NCBI RefSeq assembly: GCF_000974485.1
Contig: NZ_BBOM01000006.1
Span: 310,001 to 374,000 of the forward strand
DNA: 64,000 bases
From: Streptomyces sp. NBRC 109706
GTDB lineage: Bacteria > Actinomycetota > Actinomycetes > Streptomycetales > Streptomycetaceae
Reading direction: 5' to 3'
The position numbers were made by a program, and so were the translations under genes. Positions within the stretch are counted from its first letter, which is position 1; every line of letters starts with the position of its first letter. Below the pieces are notes generated by a model that was not told where the DNA came from, did not search any database, and was given only the letters and a program-made list of their open reading frames with translations. Positions 40,461 to 51,000 of the stretch are shown here, one piece after another.

Positions 40461-41414
40461 TCAGGCGGCCAGCGGAAGACGCGCGACCAGCAGCTTTCCG
40501 GCCATGGTCACGCCACCGTCCATCGCGATCGCCAACGTGTCGGCATAGACATAGGGACCCTCGACACGGGGCGCCGCCGGCCCGTCGGCGCCGTCCTGAT
40601 CGCTCTCCGTCGCGCCGTTCTCGCCGGTCAGATAGGGAATGGGGCTGTGCCCGTGGACCACCCGCCGGCCGCCGAAGGTGTCGAGCAGCTCCTGCGCGTT
40701 CTCCACACCGTCCTCGTCGCGGAAGGCGAACCGCTTGGTGAACTTGCGGAACAGCTCCCAGGTCTCCGCGACATCGTTGCGCTGCAGCGCCTGCCAGATG
40801 GCGTCGTTGACGTCGTCGACGGTCCCGCCGTAGTCGAGATAGGACGTGGTGTCCGAGTGCACCAGCAGATGGCCGTCGGCCACCGCCATCGAGTCCAGCC
40901 GGGACATCCACTGGATGTGATGGTCCCGCAGCCGCTCCATGTCGGTGCGCTGACCGCCGTTGAGCAGCCAGGCGGCCTGGAAGGAAGCGGTGCCGGCGGC
41001 GGAGTCGACGGGGGTGTCGGCGAACTTGCGGGCGCCGATCAGCAGCAGCTCGTGGTTGCCCAGCAGCGCCTTGCAGTACCCGCCGGCCGCGGCCGCCTCG
41101 GCGGAGAGCCGCATCACCAGATCCAGGACCCCGACGCCGTCCGGGCCCCGGTCGGTGAAGTCGCCGAGGAACCACAGCCTGGCGTTGCCCGCGGCCCAGC
41201 GGTCCTCGGCGTCGGTCAGCCCGGCGTCGCGCAGCGCGGCGCGCAGCTCGTCCAGATAGCCGTGCACATCGCCCACCACATAGAGGGGGCCGACGCCGCC
41301 CTCCATGACCGGGATGTCGGGCAACGTCGGCGTGTAGAGGTCCGGAGGCGTCTCGGCCTCGCCCGGGAGCGTGCCTCGCCCTGCCGTCGGCCCCTGGTCG
41401 GCCCCCTGAGTCAT
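40461..41414 (-). CDS. Calcineurin-like metallophosphoesterase
   Basis: This 317-residue protein has the full metallophosphatase motif set: VVGDVHGYLDEL, GDFTDRGPDG, LGNHELLLIG, LLVHSDT and VVHGHSPIPY. This PPP-like order (GDxHG, GDxxDRG, GNHE) resembles serine/threonine or diadenosine polyphosphate phosphatases rather than broad phosphodiesterases. The substrate is not known. The ATG at 41414 has GGAGG 5 bases away. A promoter-like TATGAT lies about 80 bases upstream. Confidence 0.9.
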   Translation of the reverse strand: MTQGADQGPTAGRGTLPGEAETPPDLYTPTLPDIPVMEGGVGPLYVVGDVHGYLDELRAALRDAGLTDAEDRWAAGNARLWFLGDFTDRGPDGVGVLDLVMRLSAEAAAAGGYCKALLGNHELLLIGARKFADTPVDSAAGTASFQAAWLLNGGQRTDMERLRDHHIQWMSRLDSMAVADGHLLVHSDTTSYLDYGGTVDDVNDAIWQALQRNDVAETWELFRKFTKRFAFRDEDGVENAQELLDTFGGRRVVHGHSPIPYLTGENGATESDQDGADGPAAPRVEGPYVYADTLAIAMDGGVTMAGKLLVARLPLAA

Positions 41415-41491
41415 CGACCCCTCCACCACTGCGCGCCGCCTCCACCTGCGGGACCCGGCCGATCGTGCCGGATCCCCAATGCCGTTCGCCC

Positions 41492-41497
41492 ATCATA
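41492..41497 (-). promoter_or_regulatory. -10 element (TATGAT) for the metallophosphoesterase
   Basis: On the minus strand TATGAT matches the vegetative -10 closely, with GTCACA about 18 bases upstream as a weak -35. It precedes the metallophosphoesterase gene by about 80 bases. Confidence 0.4.
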
Positions 41498-41567
41498 GGA
41501 ATCCCGGTGGCCGGTTGTGACACACCTGGGGGAGACCGTTGGCAGGCCGCTAACTGTTTACCCGAAA

Positions 41568-42692
41568 CTACCGTTCGACGGCAGGGGGCTTGCGGGGGGC
41601 TGCCACAGTGGTGCGGTCCGTGCGGCGCCCTCCTGGCAGGGAGGACGCGCGCACCAGCAGTTCGGTTGGCATCAACTGATGGCCGTAGTTTCGGCCTTCG
41701 CCGCCCTCGATGGCGTCGATGAGCAGCTCGATCACGGCCGTCCCGATGCGGCCGGGTTGCAGGGAGAGAGTGGTGACCGGCGGCTCCGTCGCCGCGTAGA
41801 CGGTGGACTCGCTGCAGCACACCAGCAGCAGATCCTCCGGGACCCGCAGCCCGTAGCGGCGCGCGGCGGCCAGCAGATCGGTTCCGTTGGGGTCGAAGAG
41901 GCCGTAGACCGCGTCGGGCCGGTCGGGTCTGGCCAGCAGCCGGTCGGCGGCCATCGCCCCGGCGCAGGGGTCGTGCGCGGGGTATGCCTCGTAGACGGGC
42001 TCCTGGCCGTTGCGTTCGCACCAGTTGAGGTAGGCAGTGGTGGAGAGCCGGGTGTAGGTGTCGGTGCTCGTTCCGGTGAGCAGGCCGATGCGGCGGGCGC
42101 CGGCCGCGGCGAGATGGTCGAGCAGCCCGGCCACGGCGGCCTGGTGGTCGTTGTCCACCCAGGCCGTCACCGGGAGATCGCCGCCCGGCTGGCCGTCCGA
42201 GACCACCGGGATGCCCTGCCGGACCAGTTCGGTGACCATCGGATCATGGTCCGCCGGATCGACCACGACGGTGCCGTCGAGCGCCACGTTGGACCAGACG
42301 TCGAAGTCCCGGTGCTGGGAGGCCGCGGGCAGGATCACCAGTGCGTAGCCCCTGGCCAGGGCGGCCGAGGTGGCGGCTCTCGCCATCTCGGCGAAGTAGG
42401 CGAACTCGGTGAAGGTGAACGGTTCTTCGCCGTAGGTGGTGACGGTGAGTCCGATCAGCCCCGACTTTCCGGTGCGCAGGGTGCGGGCGGCGGCCGATGG
42501 CCGATAGCCGAGGCGGTCGGCGATCGCCCGCACATGCCGGCGGGTGGTGTCCGGCAGCCGCCCCTTGCCGTTGAGCGCGTCGGAGACCGTGGTGATCGAG
42601 ACTCCGGCGGCAGCCGCCACTTCGCGAATGCCCGCCCGGCCACTCGCCCGGCGACCGTTGGACCGAGGCGTCGGATGCTTCGCTGCTGTCAT
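41568..42692 (-). CDS. LacI family transcriptional regulator
   Basis: This 374-residue protein has a LacI helix-turn-helix (about 20-45, IREVAAAAGVSITTVSDALN) and hinge helix (SAAARTLRTGKSGLIG). A periplasmic-binding-protein-like effector domain (about 75-350, ending TTLSLQPGRIGTAVIELLIDAIEG) follows. It should respond to a sugar or similar ligand, but no carbohydrate transport or catabolic genes lie in this window to identify it. The ATG start is inferred; TACCAT lies 9 bases before it, so the mRNA may be nearly leaderless. Confidence 0.92.
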   Translation of the reverse strand: MTAAKHPTPRSNGRRASGRAGIREVAAAAGVSITTVSDALNGKGRLPDTTRRHVRAIADRLGYRPSAAARTLRTGKSGLIGLTVTTYGEEPFTFTEFAYFAEMARAATSAALARGYALVILPAASQHRDFDVWSNVALDGTVVVDPADHDPMVTELVRQGIPVVSDGQPGGDLPVTAWVDNDHQAAVAGLLDHLAAAGARRIGLLTGTSTDTYTRLSTTAYLNWCERNGQEPVYEAYPAHDPCAGAMAADRLLARPDRPDAVYGLFDPNGTDLLAAARRYGLRVPEDLLLVCCSESTVYAATEPPVTTLSLQPGRIGTAVIELLIDAIEGGEGRNYGHQLMPTELLVRASSLPGGRRTDRTTVAAPRKPPAVER

Positions 42693-42885
42693 GGCGACCT
42701 GATGGTAGGCCCGGTGACAGCGCGCGTCGCACGCCCGGGAACCCTCCCCTGAGCACACGTTTCTGCATGATCAACGGGGGCCTCCCGCCTGGGATCACAA
42801 GATCAACGAGGTCAGGCAGCCACTGCTCCCCGTGGTAGCGCCCCCGGTTACGCGGTACCCCCGGAGCTTTCAACGCGCGCCAGCT

Positions 42886-42899
42886 CACCCGTACGGGTG
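42886..42899. promoter_or_regulatory. Perfect 14-bp palindrome CACCCGTACGGGTG
   Basis: It lies in the spacer between divergent lacI-type and hisC genes, 87 bases before hisC. It could be an operator. It lacks the central CG usual in LacI-family sites, so its protein is unclear. GATCAACG also occurs twice in this spacer (near 42771 and 42801). Confidence 0.35.
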
Positions 42900-42985
42900 G
42901 AGCGCACAAGGGAGTTCGCCAGGGGCGCGTAACAAGCGTTGAGCGCCCTACTGTCAGCCGAACTTCCCGCCCTTAGGGTGAACGG

Positions 42986-44125
42986 GTGACCACATCCTCT
43001 CAGCGCTCCGATCTCGGTTCTTCTGTTCCCGACACCGGCCCCCGGCTGCGCGCCGCGTTGGACGGGCTGCCCGCCTATGTCCCCGGTCGCGCCAGGGCGG
43101 CGACTGGCAGGACGTTCAAGCTCTCGTCCAACGAGAACCCCTACCCCCCGCTGCCCGGGGTGCTGGAGACGGCGGTCGCCGCCGCCGGGCGGTTCAACCG
43201 CTACCCGGACATGTTCAGCGGCGAACTGCTCGCCGAGCTGGCCGAACGCCTGCGGGTCCCGGTGAGCCATCTCGCCGTGGGCACCGGCTCTGTGGGCGTG
43301 GCCCAGCAGTTGGTGCAGGCGACGGCCGGCCCCGGCGACGAGATCCTCTACCCCTGGCGGTCCTTCGAGGCCTATCCGATCATCGTGCAGATCTCCGGCG
43401 CCCGTTCCGTCCAGGTGCCGCTGACGGCCGGCGAGGGGCACGATCTCGACGCGATGGCCGACGCGATCACCGACCGCACCCGGCTGATCTTCCTGTGCAA
43501 CCCCAACAACCCGACCGGAACGCCCATCCACCGCGCGGAGTTGCTGCGCTTCCTCGACCGGGTGCCGTCGGATGTGCTGGTGGTGCTGGACGAGGCCTAC
43601 CGCGAGTTCATCCGCGATCCCGACGTGCCGGACGGCGTGGAGATCTACCGGGACCGGCCCCAGGTCTGTGTGCTGCGCACCTTCTCCAAGGCGTACGGCC
43701 TGGCCGGGCTGCGCGTCGGCTTCGCGATCGCACACGAGCCGGTGGCCGCCGCGCTCCGCAAGACGGCGGTCCCGTTCGGCGTCAGCCAGATCGCCCAGGA
43801 CGCGGCGGTCGCCTCGCTCCGCGCCGAGGAGGCCCTGCTGGAACGGGTGGCCTCGCTGGTCGACGAACGCTCCCGGGTGACGGAGGCACTGCGCGCCCAG
43901 GGCTGGACGGTGCCCGACTCCCAGGCCAACTTCGTCTGGCTCCGCCTCGGCACCGCCACCACCGACTTCGCCACCGCCTGCGAAGCCAACGGCGTGACCG
44001 TCCGCCCCTTCCCGGGCGAGGGCGTCCGCATCTCCATCGGCGAACCCGAAGCGAACGACACACTCCTACACACGGCGGGAACACTTGCCACGGGGACGCT
44101 GACCGCTGAGGCCAAGCCGAACTGA
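42986..44125 (+). CDS. hisC: Histidinol-phosphate aminotransferase
   Basis: This 379-residue class I/II aminotransferase uses PLP to convert imidazole acetol phosphate to histidinol phosphate. It has the family start [29 protein letters not shown], and the PLP-binding K235 in [14 protein letters not shown]. The closing [13 protein letters not shown] is typical. The GTG start is preceded by TAGGGT with a 6-base gap, and CTGTCA lies 17 bases upstream of that, predicting a leaderless mRNA. It lies outside any his operon; such extra copies may also act on aromatic amino acids. Confidence 0.93.
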   Translation: MTTSSQRSDLGSSVPDTGPRLRAALDGLPAYVPGRARAATGRTFKLSSNENPYPPLPGVLETAVAAAGRFNRYPDMFSGELLAELAERLRVPVSHLAVGTGSVGVAQQLVQATAGPGDEILYPWRSFEAYPIIVQISGARSVQVPLTAGEGHDLDAMADAITDRTRLIFLCNPNNPTGTPIHRAELLRFLDRVPSDVLVVLDEAYREFIRDPDVPDGVEIYRDRPQVCVLRTFSKAYGLAGLRVGFAIAHEPVAAALRKTAVPFGVSQIAQDAAVASLRAEEALLERVASLVDERSRVTEALRAQGWTVPDSQANFVWLRLGTATTDFATACEANGVTVRPFPGEGVRISIGEPEANDTLLHTAGTLATGTLTAEAKPN

Positions 44126-45420
44126 CCCCCGCCCACCGCCCCCCGCTGGCCGCTGGGCGGAACGCCAACCACCGGGACCGGCCGGAGAGCGCTGACCACT
44201 GGTCAGGGCCACCGGCCTGTGCGCCGTTGGGCCCGGCCCCGGGGGACCCTGACCGCCGGCCGCTGAGCCGGACAGCCGTCACGCGGACCGAGAGTGCCGA
44301 ATCACGGAACGCCGGCCGCTGGACCGGGCCACTGACTACCTGCACGAACGGCCGAACCGCCGACCCACCGACCGCTGGCGCCGGGCCACTAACCGAGGAA
44401 CGCCAGCCGACCGGTACCGGCGGTCAGTGTCCCCCGGGCCGGGCCGCCGGGGCACTAACTACCTGGACGAACGGCCGAACCACCGGCCCACCGACCCTGG
44501 CCACGCGCCCAGCGGGTTGGCCAGGGAGCGCTGACCGGCCGGCTGCCGGGGCGCTATCCGCTGAGCCGGACAGCCGTCACGCGGACCGAGGACGCCGGAT
44601 CACGGAACGCCGGCCGCTGGACCGGGCCGCTAACCACCTGCACGAACGGCCGAACCGCCGACCCACCGACCGCTGGCGCCGGGCCACGCGCCCAGCGGAG
44701 TCGGCCAGAGGACACCGACCGCTGATCAAGGCCACCAACCGAGGAACGCCAGCCGACCGGTACCGGGCCCACCGGCCCGGCGGATGCTGACCGCCGGCCG
44801 CCGGGGCGGGCTACCGCGACACCGGCCGCCAGGGCGTTGCCCACCAGGCCCGGCCCTGACCGGGGGCGTCAACCCCTGCTGCGGGCCACGCAACCGTCGA
44901 CCGGCGGGCCCAGCAACGCGCCCACCGGGGCTGGGGCCACCGGGCCGGACCGCTGACCGCCGAGACGTTGCCCACCCCTCCGGGCCGTGCGCTCAGCGGA
45001 GGCCGGCCGCCGGGGCGCGACCGTTGCGTCGGAAGGGCACCGGACCACGGGGAGACCGGGCCACAGACCAGCGCGGGACTGGGCGCTGGGCCCGACCACC
45101 GGCCCGGACGACCGACTGGGCCACAGGGCCACTGACCGGAGGGCGTCAACCTCTGCTGCGGGCCACACAACCGTCGACCGGCGGGCCCAGCAACGCGCCC
45201 ACCGGGGCTGGGGCCACCGGGCCGGGGCATCGGCCCGGGCGGGGGCGCCGGGGTGGGGGGCGGGCAGAGGTACCCAACCCCCGCCCACCTCCGGCGCCCA
45301 GCGGCGCGCCCAGCGCGCCGCCGCCGCGCGCCCAGCGCGCCGTCACCGACGACCCCCGCCACCTGCACAAACGCGGAATCTTCACCAAAAGCGCACCCCC
45401 CGGTCAAGCCGCGCAGCGCC
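44126..45420. repeat. Non-coding repeat island between hisC and cydA
   Basis: About 1.3 kb without a convincing gene is filled with direct repeats. The segment 44260-44389 recurs at 44558-44687 (130 bases, about 7 mismatches, offset 298), and 44864-44948 at 45141-45225 (85 bases, 2 mismatches, offset 277). The segment 44391-44420 recurs at 44737-44766 (30 bases identical, offset 346). A third degenerate copy of the core CTRACYACCTG unit is at 44455-44496. The main offsets are not multiples of three, so no shared reading frame is kept. ORFs here give Pro/Arg-rich nonsense. Confidence 0.85.
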
Positions 45421-45442
45421 CCCGCGCATAATGGCTTGTGAA

Positions 45443-45458
45443 TGTGAATACGTTCACA
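45443..45458. promoter_or_regulatory. Rex operator upstream of the cytochrome bd operon
   Basis: TGTGAATACGTTCACA matches the Streptomyces Rex operator pattern TGTGAAC-N3-TTCACA at all outer positions. An overlapping 8-base dyad (CTTGTGAA at 45435, TTCACAAG at 45453) surrounds it. It lies 17 bases before the cydA start. Rex represses cyd genes when NADH/NAD+ is low, and this control is established for cydABCD in Streptomyces coelicolor. Confidence 0.85.
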
Positions 45459-45475
45459 AGCGGAGGAGCAGAACC

Positions 45476-47017
45476 GTGGACCTCGCGCTCGCGCCGGAGA
45501 CCCTGGCCCGTTGGCAGTTCGGTATCACCACCGTCTACCACTTCCTCTTCGTCCCGCTGACCATCTCCTTGGCCAGCCTGACGGCGGGGTTGCAGACGGC
45601 CTGGGTGCGTACCGGCAAGGAGAAGTACCTCAGAGCCACCAAGTTCTGGGGCAAGCTCTTTCTGATCAACATCGCCATGGGTGTGGTCACCGGCATCGTG
45701 CAGGAGTTCCAGTTCGGCATGAACTGGTCGGACTACTCGCGCTTCGTCGGCGACGTCTTCGGGGCGCCGTTGGCCTTCGAGGCGTTGATCGCCTTCTTCT
45801 TCGAGTCCACCTTCATCGGGCTCTGGATCTTCGGCTGGGACAAGCTGCCGCCCAAGCTGCATCTGGCCACCATCTGGACGGTCGCCGTCGGCACCATCCT
45901 CTCCGCGTACTTCATCCTGGCCGCCAACTCCTGGATGCAGCACCCGGTCGGCTACCGGATCAACGAGGAGAACGGCCGGGCCGAGCTCACCGACTTCGTG
46001 GCCGTGCTGACGCAGAACACCGCCGTCGCCCAGTTCGCCCACACCATCACGGCGGCCTTCCTGGTGGGTGGCGCCTTTCTGGTCGGCATCGCCGCCTTCC
46101 ATCTGCTGCGCCGCCGGCATATCGCGGTGATGCGCACCTCGCTGCGGCTCGGCCTGGTCACGCTGGTCGCCGCCGGTCTGCTCACGGCCGTGACCGGCGA
46201 CCGGCTGGGCAAGATCATGTACGAGCAGCAGCCCATGAAGATGGCCGCCGCCGAGGCGCTCTGGGACACCGAGGGGCCCGCCCCGTTCTCCCTCTTCGCG
46301 GTCGGCGACGTGGACGCCGGCCACAACAAGGTCAGCATCGAGGTGCCGGGCCTGCTCTCCTTCCTGGCGCACGACAACTTCTCCGATCCGGTGCCCGGCA
46401 TCAACGACATCAACGAGGCCATGCAGGAGGAGTACGGGCCCGGCGACTACCGGCCGAACATCCCGCTCGCCTACTGGAGCTTCCGCTGGATGATCGGCTT
46501 CGGCATGGCCTCGGCCGCGATCGGCGCCGTCGGGCTCTGGCTCACCCGCAGACGGTTCCTGCTCGATCCGGTGCTGCGCACCGGCGAGGACGAGGTGCCC
46601 CGGCTGGCGCTGACCCGACGGCTGCCGCTGAGCGGCGTGCTGGCCCGCTGGTACTGGCGGGTGGCCACCCTCACCATGCTCTTCCCGCTGATCGCCAACG
46701 CCTGGGGCTGGATCTTCACCGAGACCGGGCGGCAGCCCTGGGTGGTCTACGGGGTACTCAGGACCGCCGACGCGGTCTCCCCCGGTGTCTCGCAGGGCGA
46801 GGTGATCACCTCGCTGATCGTCTTCACGGCCCTCTACGGGGCGCTGGCGGTGATCGAGGTGCGGCTGATGATCCGCTATGTCAAGGCGGGCCCACCGGAG
46901 TTGACCGAGGCCGATCTGCATCCCCCGACGCGGATCGGCGGGCCGCCCTCGATCCCCGGGGCCCGAGCCGCGGAGGACGCCGATGCCGAGGACCGTCCGA
47001 TGGCCTTCTCCTACTGA
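45476..47017 (+). CDS. cydA: Cytochrome bd ubiquinol oxidase subunit I
   Basis: This 513-residue membrane protein oxidises quinol and, with CydB, reduces oxygen at high affinity. It starts with LARWQFGITTVYHFLFVP, where H22 corresponds to a heme ligand, has AQFAHTITAAF for the next heme His, and keeps ETGRQPWVVYG. About nine helices are visible. The Q-loop appears to be the short type found in Gram-positives. The GTG at 45476 is fixed by GGAGGAG 7 bases upstream; the open frame further upstream runs into the repeat island and is not coding. Confidence 0.96.
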   Translation: MDLALAPETLARWQFGITTVYHFLFVPLTISLASLTAGLQTAWVRTGKEKYLRATKFWGKLFLINIAMGVVTGIVQEFQFGMNWSDYSRFVGDVFGAPLAFEALIAFFFESTFIGLWIFGWDKLPPKLHLATIWTVAVGTILSAYFILAANSWMQHPVGYRINEENGRAELTDFVAVLTQNTAVAQFAHTITAAFLVGGAFLVGIAAFHLLRRRHIAVMRTSLRLGLVTLVAAGLLTAVTGDRLGKIMYEQQPMKMAAAEALWDTEGPAPFSLFAVGDVDAGHNKVSIEVPGLLSFLAHDNFSDPVPGINDINEAMQEEYGPGDYRPNIPLAYWSFRWMIGFGMASAAIGAVGLWLTRRRFLLDPVLRTGEDEVPRLALTRRLPLSGVLARWYWRVATLTMLFPLIANAWGWIFTETGRQPWVVYGVLRTADAVSPGVSQGEVITSLIVFTALYGALAVIEVRLMIRYVKAGPPELTEADLHPPTRIGGPPSIPGARAAEDADAEDRPMAFSY

Positions 47018-47050
47018 CCTCCCCCATGGATCGCGAAAGGAGCTGACGAG

Positions 47051-48067
47051 ATGGAACTCCACACCCTCTGGTTTGTTGTCATCGCCGTGCTGTGGGTGGG
47101 CTACTTCTTCCTGGAGGGCTTCGACTTCGGCATCGGCGTGCTGAGCGGCACGCTGGCCAGGGACCGCGCCGAGCGGCGGGTGCTGATCAACACCATCGGC
47201 CCGGTCTGGGACGGCAACGAGGTGTGGCTGCTGGCCGCCGGCGGCGCCACCTTCGCCGCCTTCCCCGACTGGTACGCCACCCTCTTCTCCGGCTTCTACC
47301 TGCCGCTGCTGCTGATCCTGGTCTGTCTGATCGTGCGCGGCGTCGCCTTCGAGTACCGCGCCAAGCGCCCGGAGGAGCGCTGGCAGCGCAACTGGGAGCA
47401 CGCGATCTTCTGGTGCTCGCTGGTGGTCTCGGTGCTCTGGGGGGTGGCCTTCGCCAATATCGTGCGCGGGGTGCCGATCGACGCCGAGGGCGAGTATGTC
47501 GGCGATCTGGCGGATCTGCTCTCGCCGTACGCCCTGTTGGGCGGCGCCAGCACGCTGGTGCTCTTCACCCTGCACGGCGCGCTGTTCGCCGCGCTCAAGA
47601 CCGAGGGGGATATCCGGGTCAGGGCCCGTCGGGCGGCCGGGCGGCTGGGTCTTGGTGGTGGGCTGCTGGCGGTGGCCTTCCTGGTCTGGACACAGGCGGA
47701 TCTCGGCGACGGGGCCAGCCTGGTGGCCGTGTCCGTCGCGGCGTTGGCCCTGGTGGCGGCGTTGGTCGCCAACGGCAGGGGGCGGGAGGGCTGGGCCTTC
47801 CTCTGGTCCGGGCTTCTGGTGCTGGCGGTGGTCTGCACCCTCTTCCTGGTGCTGTTCCCGAATGTGATGCCGTCCTCGTTGAGCGCCGACTGGCATCTCA
47901 CCGTCGAGGGCACCGCCTCCACTCCGTACACCCTGCGCATCATGACCTGGTGCGCCGTGCTGGCCACCCCCCTGGTGGTGCTCTACCAGGGCTGGACCTA
48001 CTGGGTGTTCCGCAAGCGGATCGGCACCAGGCATCTGGCGCCCGCCGCGCACGGGGCGGCGTCGTGA
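47051..48067 (+). CDS. cydB: Cytochrome bd ubiquinol oxidase subunit II
   Basis: This 338-residue membrane protein partners CydA. It begins LHTLWFVVIAVLWVGYFFLEGFDFGIG, the conserved CydB N-terminus, and has VWDGNEVWLLAAGGATFAAFP, followed by about eight helices. AAAGGAG precedes the ATG. It lies 33 bases after cydA and overlaps cydDC by 4 bases, so the oxidase and its assembly transporter are in one operon. Confidence 0.96.
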   Translation: MELHTLWFVVIAVLWVGYFFLEGFDFGIGVLSGTLARDRAERRVLINTIGPVWDGNEVWLLAAGGATFAAFPDWYATLFSGFYLPLLLILVCLIVRGVAFEYRAKRPEERWQRNWEHAIFWCSLVVSVLWGVAFANIVRGVPIDAEGEYVGDLADLLSPYALLGGASTLVLFTLHGALFAALKTEGDIRVRARRAAGRLGLGGGLLAVAFLVWTQADLGDGASLVAVSVAALALVAALVANGRGREGWAFLWSGLLVLAVVCTLFLVLFPNVMPSSLSADWHLTVEGTASTPYTLRIMTWCAVLATPLVVLYQGWTYWVFRKRIGTRHLAPAAHGAAS

Positions 48068-51000
48068 AGCCCGTCGACCCCCGGCTGTTGCGGCATGCCC
48101 GTGCCAGCCGGTGGCTGCTGGCCGGTTCGCTCGGTCTCGGGCTGCTGGGCGCCGGACTGCTGATCGCCCAGGCCGTGTTGATCGCCCAGGTGATCGCCGA
48201 CGCGGTCACCGAGGGGCGGGGCCTGGACGAGCTGACCGGCCCGCTGTCGCTGCTGGGCGCGACCGCGCTGGGGCGCGGGCTGGTCGCCTATGGCACCGAA
48301 TGGCTCGCGCATCGGACGGGGGCCCTGGTCAAGTCGGAGCTGCGACTGCGGCTGTTGGACCAGGCCGCGCGGCTTGGCCCGCACGGTCTCGTCGACCGTT
48401 CCACCGGCGAGCTGACCAATCTGGCCACCCGGGGGATCGACGCGCTGGACGACTACTTCGGCCGCTATCTCCCGCAGTTGGGGCTGGCGGTGGTGGTGCC
48501 GGTGGCGGTGCTCGCGCGGCTGGCGACGGACGATCTGGTGGCCACCGGGATCATCGTGCTGACCCTGCCGCTGATCCCGCTGTTCATGGCCCTGATCGGC
48601 TGGGCCACCCAGGCGCAGATGGACCGCCAGTGGCGGCGACTGGGTCAGCTTTCCGGCCATTTCCTGGATGTGGTCGCCGGGTTGGGCACCCTCAAGGTGT
48701 TCGGCCGGGCCAAGGCGCAGGCGGAGAACATCAGGTCCATCACCGACGCCTACCGACGCGGCACGCTGCGCACGCTTCGGATCGCGTTTCTCTCCTCGTT
48801 CGCGCTTGAGCTGCTGGCCACCCTGTCGGTCGCGCTGGTCGCGGTGAGCATCGGCATGCGGCTGGTGCATGGTGATCTGGATCTCTACACCGCGTTGGTG
48901 GTGCTGATCCTGGCCCCCGAGGTCTATCTGCCGCTGCGGCAGGTGGGCAGCCAGTTCCATGCGGCGCAGGAGGGTCTTTCGGCGGCCGAGGAGGTGTTCG
49001 CCGTCCTGGAGACCCCGGCGCCGCCCCGGGGCACGGCGCCGGTGCCGGCGGCCGGCGAGATCCGTCTCGACCGGGTGGTGGTCCGCTATCCGGGCCGCCC
49101 GGGCGACGCCCTGCCGGAGACCAGCCTCACCCTGCGGCCCGGCGAGACGGTGGCCGTGACGGGCCCGTCGGGGAGCGGCAAGTCGACGCTGCTGCGGGCG
49201 GTGTTGGGTCTGGCCACGCCGGACGCCGGACGGGTGCTGGTGGACGGGGTCGATCTCCGGACGCTCGACCTCGGTGAGTGGCATCGACGGATCGCCTGGG
49301 TGCCGCAGCAGCCGCTGCTCTTCGCCGGCACCATCGGCGAGAACGTACGGCTGGCCCGTCCGGACGCCTCGGACGCCGAGGTCCTGGCCGCGCTCGGGGA
49401 CGCGGCGGCCGGCGAGTTGGACCCGGAGCGCCGGCTGGGCGAGGGGGGCGCCGGCCTCTCCGCGGGGCAGCGTCAACGGATCGCGCTGGCCAGAGCGTTC
49501 CTGGCGGACCGCCCGATCCTGCTGCTGGACGAGCCCACCGCCGCGCTGGACGGTGAGACGGAGGCGGCGGTGGTCGCCGCCATCCGCCGGCTGACGCGTG
49601 GACACACGGTGTTGTTGGTCACCCACCGCACCGCGTTGTCGGCGATCGGGGACCGGATGTTCCACGTGAAACACGGCCCGAGCGTGGCCGGTGCCCCGGC
49701 CGTCGGGGACCGCGACCAGGTGGCCGGCGCAGGCGGCGCGGCCGACGGTCCGACCCCGCCGGCGGCGGCCGAGGCCGGCATCACGACGGAGGGCTCGGCG
49801 CTCGGCTGGGTGCGGCGGCTGGCCGACGGGCGGCGGCCCCGACTGGCGCTGGCCACCGCCCTGGGCGCGCTCGCGCTGGGCAGCGCGGTGGGGCTGATGG
49901 CCACCTCGGGCTGGCTGATCTCCCGCGCCTGGGAACAGCCCCCGGTGCTCCATCTGATGATCGCGGTCACCGCGACCAGGGCCTTCGGCCTGGGGCGCGC
50001 CGTATTCCGTTATGCCGAGCGGCTGTTGAGCCATGACACCGTGCTCCGGCTGCTGGCCACCCTGCGGGTCGCCGTCTACCAGCGCCTTGAGCGGCTGGCA
50101 CCGGCGGGGCTCGGGCGCACCGGGCGGGGGGATCTGCTCTCCCGGATGGTGGCCGATGTGGACGCCCTCCAGGACTACTTTCTGCGCTGGCTGCTGCCGG
50201 CCGCCGTGGCCGGCACGGTCGGGGTGGCGGCGGTCGCCTTCACCGGCTGGCTGCTGCCAGCCGCCGGTCTCGCGCTGGCGATCGGCCTTCTGCTCGCCGG
50301 CTTCGCCGTGCCGGCGCTCGCGGGGGCGCTGGCCCGCCGCACGGAGCGGCGGCTGGCCCCGGCCAGGGGCGAACTCGCCGAGCGCACCCTGGCGTTGCTC
50401 ACCGGCACCGACGAGCTGTGGGTGGCCGGGGCGCTGCCGGCCAGACGGGAGGCGGTGCGCGTCGCCGACCGGCGGCTCACCCGGCTCGCGGCCGGATCCG
50501 CCGGGGTGACCGCGCTGGCCGGCGGGCTGACGGCCCTGGTCACCGGCTGGACGGTGCTGGCGGCCGGCTGGGTCGGTGTGCCGGCGGTGGCCGACGGCGA
50601 GTTGGCCGGCGTCTGGCTGGCCACCGTGCTGCTGGTCCCGTTGGCCGCCTTCGAGGCGGTGGCCGGGCTGCCGCTCGCCGTGCAGCACCGCCAGCGCGCG
50701 CGGCGCGCCGCAGAGCGGGTGCGCGAGGTGCTGGCCGCGCCGGCCCCGGTGCGGGAGCCGGAGCGGCCGGCCGAGCCGCCGGCCGGCCCGTTCCCGCTGC
50801 TGCTGCGCGGCGTGGGCGCCCGGCATCCGGGGGGCGCCGAGGCGGCACTGGCCGGCGTCGATCTGGAGCTGACCGCGGGGCGGCGGATCGCCGTGGTCGG
50901 CGCCTCGGGCGCGGGCAAGACCACCCTGGCCCACTGTCTGCTGCGGTTTCTCGATCCCTGCGCCGGCCGCTACACACTGGCGGGTGTCGACGCCACCGAG

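Noticed and set aside
42886..42899. Operator of the adjacent LacI-family regulator
   Set aside because: The palindrome has a central TA and does not resemble LacI-type sites with a central CG, so it is listed only as an unassigned dyad.
44126..45420. CRISPR array or repetitive protein gene in the hisC-cydA spacer
   Set aside because: Repeat lengths and spacings are irregular (30-130 bases at offsets of 123-346), copies are diverged, no cas genes are present, and most offsets break the reading frame.
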